DNA of 32,604 nucleotides from Clostridiaceae bacterium (GTDB taxonomy: Bacteria; Bacillota; Clostridia; DSM-8532): positions 1-32,604 of the forward strand of contig JAAYKJ010000051.1 in assembly GCA_012522505.1 (NCBI GenBank), given 5' to 3'. Numbering within the stretch: the first letter of the stretch is position 1; each line of letters starts with the position of its first letter. This document shows positions 28,034 to 32,604 of this stretch, in pieces. A model generated the notes under the pieces. The model made no database searches and had not been told where the DNA came from. It saw only the letters and a program-made list of their open reading frames with translations. The position numbers were made by a program, and so were the translations under genes.

Positions 28034-29902
28034 ATGCAGGTTAACGGACAGACAGATGGGATAAAGAAGAGTGTTCTTGACGCCCTGGTGTTATTGTATG
28101 ATGTTAAGGTTCCTAAAGATCAGATATTTACAGAAGAGATGGTGTCTTTGCTTGCAGAAATCTCTTCTGCCATCAACCGCGAACTCGCCGTTTATATAGA
28201 CAGAAAGGGTAATGTTAAGGATGTAAGAGTAGGCGATAGCAGAACCGTCAGCCTATATCCTGCAGACAACAGGAAAAAAGAAACGGGTTTATCGGGGATT
28301 CGTTGTATCCATACGCATCCGGGAGGGTCCACAGCCTTGTCAGAGCTGGATATCAGTACGCTGAAACAGCTGCGGTTGGACATTATTGTCGCGATTGGGG
28401 CTTTGAACGGAAAAATAACCGGTGTATCTGCTGCCATACTGGACGCAGATCTGGATAAGGCTGAGATATATGGCCCTTTTAAGCCCATGCAGCCTGAACT
28501 GCACGAATTGGCGATCTTGGCAGCCGAAAGAGAAAACAAAGGCAGGGAAATGAATGTCATTGTGCAGGAAGGCAAGGAACGGGCTTTGCTGATAGGCATT
28601 GAAACCTCGAAGACACCTGTCATTTCGGGTGTCAGTGAAGCTGAAATCTCCATGAAGGAATTGGTCGAACTGACGAAAACCGCAGGAGCTGAAGTGGTCG
28701 AAGCCATCGTTCAGAAAAGGCCCATCCGTGATGCCACTTATTTGGTGGGAAAAGGCAAGCTAAAAGAGATCAAGCAGATCGTTCAAACGAAAGATATCGA
28801 TCTGATCGTTTTTGATGAAGAATTATCCAGCTCCCAGATCCGAAATATTGAGGCCAATACCGGCGTAAAGGTTGTGGACAGAACCGGTTTGATTCTTGAT
28901 ATCTTCGCAGGCAGGGCAAAATCAAGAGAGGGCCGGGTTCAGGTTGAGCTGGCGCAGCTGAATTATCTGCTACCTAAGCTGTCCGGGCAGGGTACCGCTT
29001 TGTCCAGGTTGGGGGGTGGCATCGGTACAAGAGGCCCTGGTGAGACACAGCTTGAAACAGACAGGCGTCATATCCGCAGACGGATTGACTACCTGAAAAC
29101 CCAACTGAGCGAAATTAAAAGCCAGCGACAGGTTGTGCGGCGTGAAAGGGAGAAAACCCAAATCCCCCTGGTAGCGCTTGTCGGGTATACCAATGCAGGC
29201 AAATCAACTCTGTTGAACGCCTTATGCGCCGCTGAGGTTTTTGTTGAAGATAAACTGTTTGCCACACTGGATACAACCACAAGAAAGCTCGCACTCGATG
29301 AGACGACAACCGTATTGTTATCGGATACCGTTGGTTTTATCCGAAAGTTGCCTCACCACTTGGTAGATGCGTTTAAAGCTACCCTGGAAGAAGCTGTTCT
29401 GGCCGATCTGCTTATCATCGTCGCTGACGCTGCAGATCCTTTTGCGCCGGATCATATCCGGGTTGTGGATGAAATTTTAAGTGAACTGGGGGCATCCGGC
29501 AAACCTTCTCTTGTGGTATGGAACAAATGGGACAGGGTCGATGCTGATTTTCGTACGCCCTATTTCGGGGATGGAAGGGAAGAGCTCAATGTATCAGCAT
29601 TAACCGGCAAGGGCCTGGAAGACCTAAAGGTAGCAATCAAAAAGGTGCTGGAACCACAGACCGAAGTGGTAAAGCTGATTATTCCCATCACCGAGGGTTG
29701 GGTGCTGCCATACCTGTATGAGAATGGAACAGTAAATGAAGTTGCATATGACGAAAATAACGCTGTTGCAGAGGTGAAGATCGATAAAAAATGCATCAGC
29801 CGCATTCGACCATTTATGATGACCCAATCTGTTGGAAAACAGGCGCCAGGCCAGAATCAAAATGTTGGTGAAAATGGTTATGATCCATCCTGCAAGCAAT
29901 AG
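28034..29902 (+). CDS. hflX: HflX GTPase with N-terminal JAMM-like extension
   Basis: HflX core GKGKLKEI, DRTGLILDIFAGRA, GGIGTRGPGETQLETDRR, GYTNAGKSTLLNAL, LSDTVGF, NKWD; N-terminal RELAVYIDRKGN...CIHTHPGGSTALSELD. Confidence 0.93.
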   Translation: MQVNGQTDGIKKSVLDALVLLYDVKVPKDQIFTEEMVSLLAEISSAINRELAVYIDRKGNVKDVRVGDSRTVSLYPADNRKKETGLSGIRCIHTHPGGSTALSELDISTLKQLRLDIIVAIGALNGKITGVSAAILDADLDKAEIYGPFKPMQPELHELAILAAERENKGREMNVIVQEGKERALLIGIETSKTPVISGVSEAEISMKELVELTKTAGAEVVEAIVQKRPIRDATYLVGKGKLKEIKQIVQTKDIDLIVFDEELSSSQIRNIEANTGVKVVDRTGLILDIFAGRAKSREGRVQVELAQLNYLLPKLSGQGTALSRLGGGIGTRGPGETQLETDRRHIRRRIDYLKTQLSEIKSQRQVVRREREKTQIPLVALVGYTNAGKSTLLNALCAAEVFVEDKLFATLDTTTRKLALDETTTVLLSDTVGFIRKLPHHLVDAFKATLEEAVLADLLIIVADAADPFAPDHIRVVDEILSELGASGKPSLVVWNKWDRVDADFRTPYFGDGREELNVSALTGKGLEDLKVAIKKVLEPQTEVVKLIIPITEGWVLPYLYENGTVNEVAYDENNAVAEVKIDKKCISRIRPFMMTQSVGKQAPGQNQNVGENGYDPSCKQ

Positions 29903-30031
29903 CAGTCGTAGATTTATTGAGGGACGATTGCCATCCCTGAACCCGGTGAAGCAGGAAAGCATGGTAAGGCATAATGCTGCCAGTATAAAGAGAATGTATT
30001 GCATAAGGTGGTATGGAACAGGGGGATTATT

Positions 30032-30640
30032 GTGCAAGAGTTTTTAGCAAGCGACTTTTTTTCCTGGGTGGTATTGCCCTTTTTGATCGTGATTGCCCGC
30101 ATGGTGGACGTGACATTAGGAACGTTAAGAATCATATTCGTTTCAAGGGGAAGCAGGCTTATTGCTCCAATCCTGGGCTTTTTTGAAGTGTTGGTTTGGA
30201 TAGTGGCCATCAGTCAAATCATGCAGAACTTAAAAAACCCGATGACTTATTTTGCATATGCTTTCGGGTTTGCAGTGGGAAACTATTTAGGCATTATTGC
30301 GGAGGATAAACTGGCATTAGGGTTTTTGGTGGTCAGGATTTTTATCATAAAAAGTGATGTTGACTTAAAAAAGAAGATTATAGACGCAGGCTTTGGTGTT
30401 ACTTCAATACAAGGTAAAGGTGCAACTGGCGAAGTAACCATCCTGTTTTCCGTGATTAAAAGAAAAAATCTTGATGCCTTCTTGGAGATTATCAACAGGG
30501 ATGACCCGAAGGTGTTTTATTCGGTTGAAACAGCACGGCAAGCACATTTGGGGATACATCCAAGCGTTGGTTCGGATGTTTCAAAGGATGAAGGATTGTT
30601 CTTAAGGAAGATTGTGGGCGGATTCCGTAAACGAAAATAG
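30032..30640 (+). CDS. UPF0316 membrane protein (DUF5698/DUF2179-like)
   Basis: VVLPFLIVIARMVDVTLGTLRIIFVSRGSRLIAPILGFFEVLVWIVAISQIM; cytosolic domain GFGVTSIQGKGATGEVTILFSVIKRK; GTG 30032 with GGGGG RBS. Confidence 0.82.
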   Translation: MQEFLASDFFSWVVLPFLIVIARMVDVTLGTLRIIFVSRGSRLIAPILGFFEVLVWIVAISQIMQNLKNPMTYFAYAFGFAVGNYLGIIAEDKLALGFLVVRIFIIKSDVDLKKKIIDAGFGVTSIQGKGATGEVTILFSVIKRKNLDAFLEIINRDDPKVFYSVETARQAHLGIHPSVGSDVSKDEGLFLRKIVGGFRKRK

Positions 30641-30642
30641 TC

Positions 30643-30671
30643 TTTACAAACCTAAAATATATCGATAAGAT
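30643..30671 (+). promoter_or_regulatory. Putative sigma-A promoter for nrdJ
   Basis: TTTACA (30643-30648) N17 TAAGAT (30666-30671). Confidence 0.5.
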
Positions 30672-30675
30672 ATAT

Positions 30676-30722
30676 GTACAATATGTAGAATAATTTTCAG
30701 CATACCATACAATATATTGTAA
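30676..30722. promoter_or_regulatory. Two tandem NrdR boxes
   Basis: gtaCAATATGTAGaat (30676-30691) and ataCAATATATTGtaa (30707-30722), matching core CWATATATWG at 9/10 and 10/10, separated by 15 bp. Confidence 0.8.
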
Positions 30723-30739
30723 ATCAGGGGGTAAAAAGT

Positions 30740-32604
30740 ATGAAACTTTCAGAAAATGCCGTGAAAGTACTAGAGAAAAGATATTTAGCAAAAGATGAGA
30801 AAGGCAACTTACTTGAAACTCCGGAGCTGATGTTCAGACGTGTTGCAAAAACCGTAGCGATGGCCGATAAGGACTATGTTGATGAAGACGGGCTGAAGGA
30901 AATCGAGGAACGGTTTTACAACCTGATGACACAGCTTTACTTTTTGCCCAATTCACCAACACTGATGAATGCGGGGAGGCCTCTAGGCCAGTTAAGTGCC
31001 TGTTTTGTACTACCCATAGAGGATAGTATGGAAGGCATTTTTGACAGCGTAAAAAATGCAGCACTGATCCATAAAAGTGGTGGTGGAACAGGGTTTAGCT
31101 TTTCGCGGCTACGCGCAAAAGGTGCTTCGGTAAATTCAACAGGTGGTGTAGCCAGCGGGCCTGTCAGTTTCATGAAGGTCTTCAATGCGGCCACCGAAGC
31201 CGTGAAGCAGGGCGGAACACGAAGAGGTGCCAATATGGGCATTCTGCGTATCGATCATCCGGATATCCTTGAGTTTATTACCTGCAAGCAAAACAATGCC
31301 GACATCACCAATTTCAATATCAGCGTGGGGATCACAGAAGCCTTTATGGAAGCGGTGGAGCTTGGTAAAGACTACGACTTGATTGAACCGAAAACGAATA
31401 AAAAAACGGGCAGCCTGAATGCCCGGGAAGTATTCAACATGATGGTTGAAATGGCCTGGAAGAACGGCGAACCGGGCATCATATTCCTGGACAGGCTTAA
31501 CCGGGATAACGTTACCCCACAGCTTGGTGAAATAGAGAGTACAAACCCATGTGGGGAGCAACCTCTGCTTCCGTACGAGGCTTGTAATCTTGGGTCAATC
31601 AATCTGAGCCTTCTGGTTAAAAAGACCGAAAATGGCGCGGAGATTGACTATGACAAATTGAAGGAAATTGTCCATGAAGCAGTACATTTTCTGGACAATG
31701 TTATTGACGTGAATCAATACCCATTGCCGGAAATCGACAAAATGACCCGAGGAACCCGGAAAATTGGGTTGGGTGTTATGGGATGGGCAGACATGCTGCT
31801 GCAGCTTGGTGTCGCATATGATTCAGACAAAGCAAATACCCTTGCTGAAGAGGTTATGGGTTTTATCCGCCGCGAGGCCCAGGCAAAATCCATGGAACTG
31901 GCCAAAGTAAAAGGTGTGTTCCCATACTATGATCAAAGTATTTTCAAAAAGCAGAAAATAAAAATCCGGAATGCCACGACCACAACCATCGCTCCAACCG
32001 GTACCCTTAGTATCATCGCTGGGGTATCCAGCGGTGTTGAACCGTTGTTTGCCATATCCTTTATAAAGAATGTCATGGACAATGATGAACTGGTGGAAAC
32101 AAACCCAATTTTTAAGGCAATTGCACTGGAAAGGGGATTCTATTCCGAGGAATTGATGAAACAAATTGCCAAAAAGGGTGGACTTCACGATATGGAAGAG
32201 GTTCCACAGGACATCCGGGAGCTATTTGTTACCGCTCATGACATTACTCCGGAATGGCATGTTAAAATGCAGGCATCCTTCCAGAAGCATACAGACAATG
32301 CAGTGTCGAAAACTGTAAATTTAAGAAACGAAGCAACAACGGACGATGTTCGTGAAGTATTTATAAGCGCGTTTAAAACCGGCTGCAAGGGCGTAACCAT
32401 CTATCGTGATGGTTCCAGGGACATGCAGGTTCTAAACATCGGAAAAGTGAACAACAAAGAAGAGGAATCAAAACAGGCAGGAAAGCTTAAAGGAAAATAT
32501 AAAATCGTCCCCAGGCCACGTCCGGATATTACGAATGGGTTTACTGAGAAAGTAAGAACCGGCTGTGGAAACCTGTATATTACCGTTAATTATGATGAAA
32601 ACGG
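30740..32604 (+). CDS. nrdJ: Adenosylcobalamin-dependent (class II) ribonucleotide reductase, 3' truncated by window edge
   Basis: Open frame to window end: LPNSPTLMNAGRPLGQLSACFVLPIEDSMEGIFDSVKNAALIHKSGGGTGFSFSRLR, GTRRGANMGILRIDHPDI, ESTNPCGEQPLLPYEACNLGSINL, RTGCGNLYITVNYDEN; RBS GGGGG. Confidence 0.95.
   Translation, partial: MKLSENAVKVLEKRYLAKDEKGNLLETPELMFRRVAKTVAMADKDYVDEDGLKEIEERFYNLMTQLYFLPNSPTLMNAGRPLGQLSACFVLPIEDSMEGIFDSVKNAALIHKSGGGTGFSFSRLRAKGASVNSTGGVASGPVSFMKVFNAATEAVKQGGTRRGANMGILRIDHPDILEFITCKQNNADITNFNISVGITEAFMEAVELGKDYDLIEPKTNKKTGSLNAREVFNMMVEMAWKNGEPGIIFLDRLNRDNVTPQLGEIESTNPCGEQPLLPYEACNLGSINLSLLVKKTENGAEIDYDKLKEIVHEAVHFLDNVIDVNQYPLPEIDKMTRGTRKIGLGVMGWADMLLQLGVAYDSDKANTLAEEVMGFIRREAQAKSMELAKVKGVFPYYDQSIFKKQKIKIRNATTTTIAPTGTLSIIAGVSSGVEPLFAISFIKNVMDNDELVETNPIFKAIALERGFYSEELMKQIAKKGGLHDMEEVPQDIRELFVTAHDITPEWHVKMQASFQKHTDNAVSKTVNLRNEATTDDVREVFISAFKTGCKGVTIYRDGSRDMQVLNIGKVNNKEEESKQAGKLKGKYKIVPRPRPDITNGFTEKVRTGCGNLYITVNYDEN

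Noticed and set aside
28192-28707. Minus-strand ORF of 171 aa
   Set aside because: Antisense to hflX; Ser-rich shadow ORF without family motifs.
1-32604. CRISPR arrays, transposases, integrases or phage genes
   Set aside because: No regularly spaced repeats and no recognisable mobile-element proteins seen in the translated frames.

Overview
Chromosomal window from a low-GC, probably spore-forming Firmicute (Clostridia-like). About 28 credible protein genes, no rRNA, tRNA, CRISPR array or intact mobile element seen. Left part: zinc-type dehydrogenase, secreted SLH/transglutaminase-like protein, LytTR response regulator next to what looks like a decayed sensor-kinase gene, two divergent DUF3794 (SPOCS) proteins on the minus strand. 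Middle: YknWXYZ/MacAB-like ABC efflux cluster, Spo0E-like peptide, and a rearranged wal (yyc) locus: walR-walK, then a ~5 kb block (two minus-strand genes, an HscC-like Hsp70, a tail-anchored J-like protein with HPE instead of HPD, a secreted unknown), then yycH-yycI-murA-yycJ-rlmH without htrA. Right part: a compact three-gene operon (soluble ABC ATPase + HypB/UreG-like GTPase with Cys motifs + Cys-rich Fe-S protein), Dam-like methylase, HflX with an N-terminal JAMM-like region, UPF0316 protein, and a partial B12-dependent ribonucleotide reductase preceded by two NrdR boxes. Best candidates for something under-described: the ABC/GTPase/Fe-S operon (24531-26758) and the HscC/J-HPE pair inserted in the wal locus. 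All family calls are from reading translated motifs and recalled family features; no database search was run.
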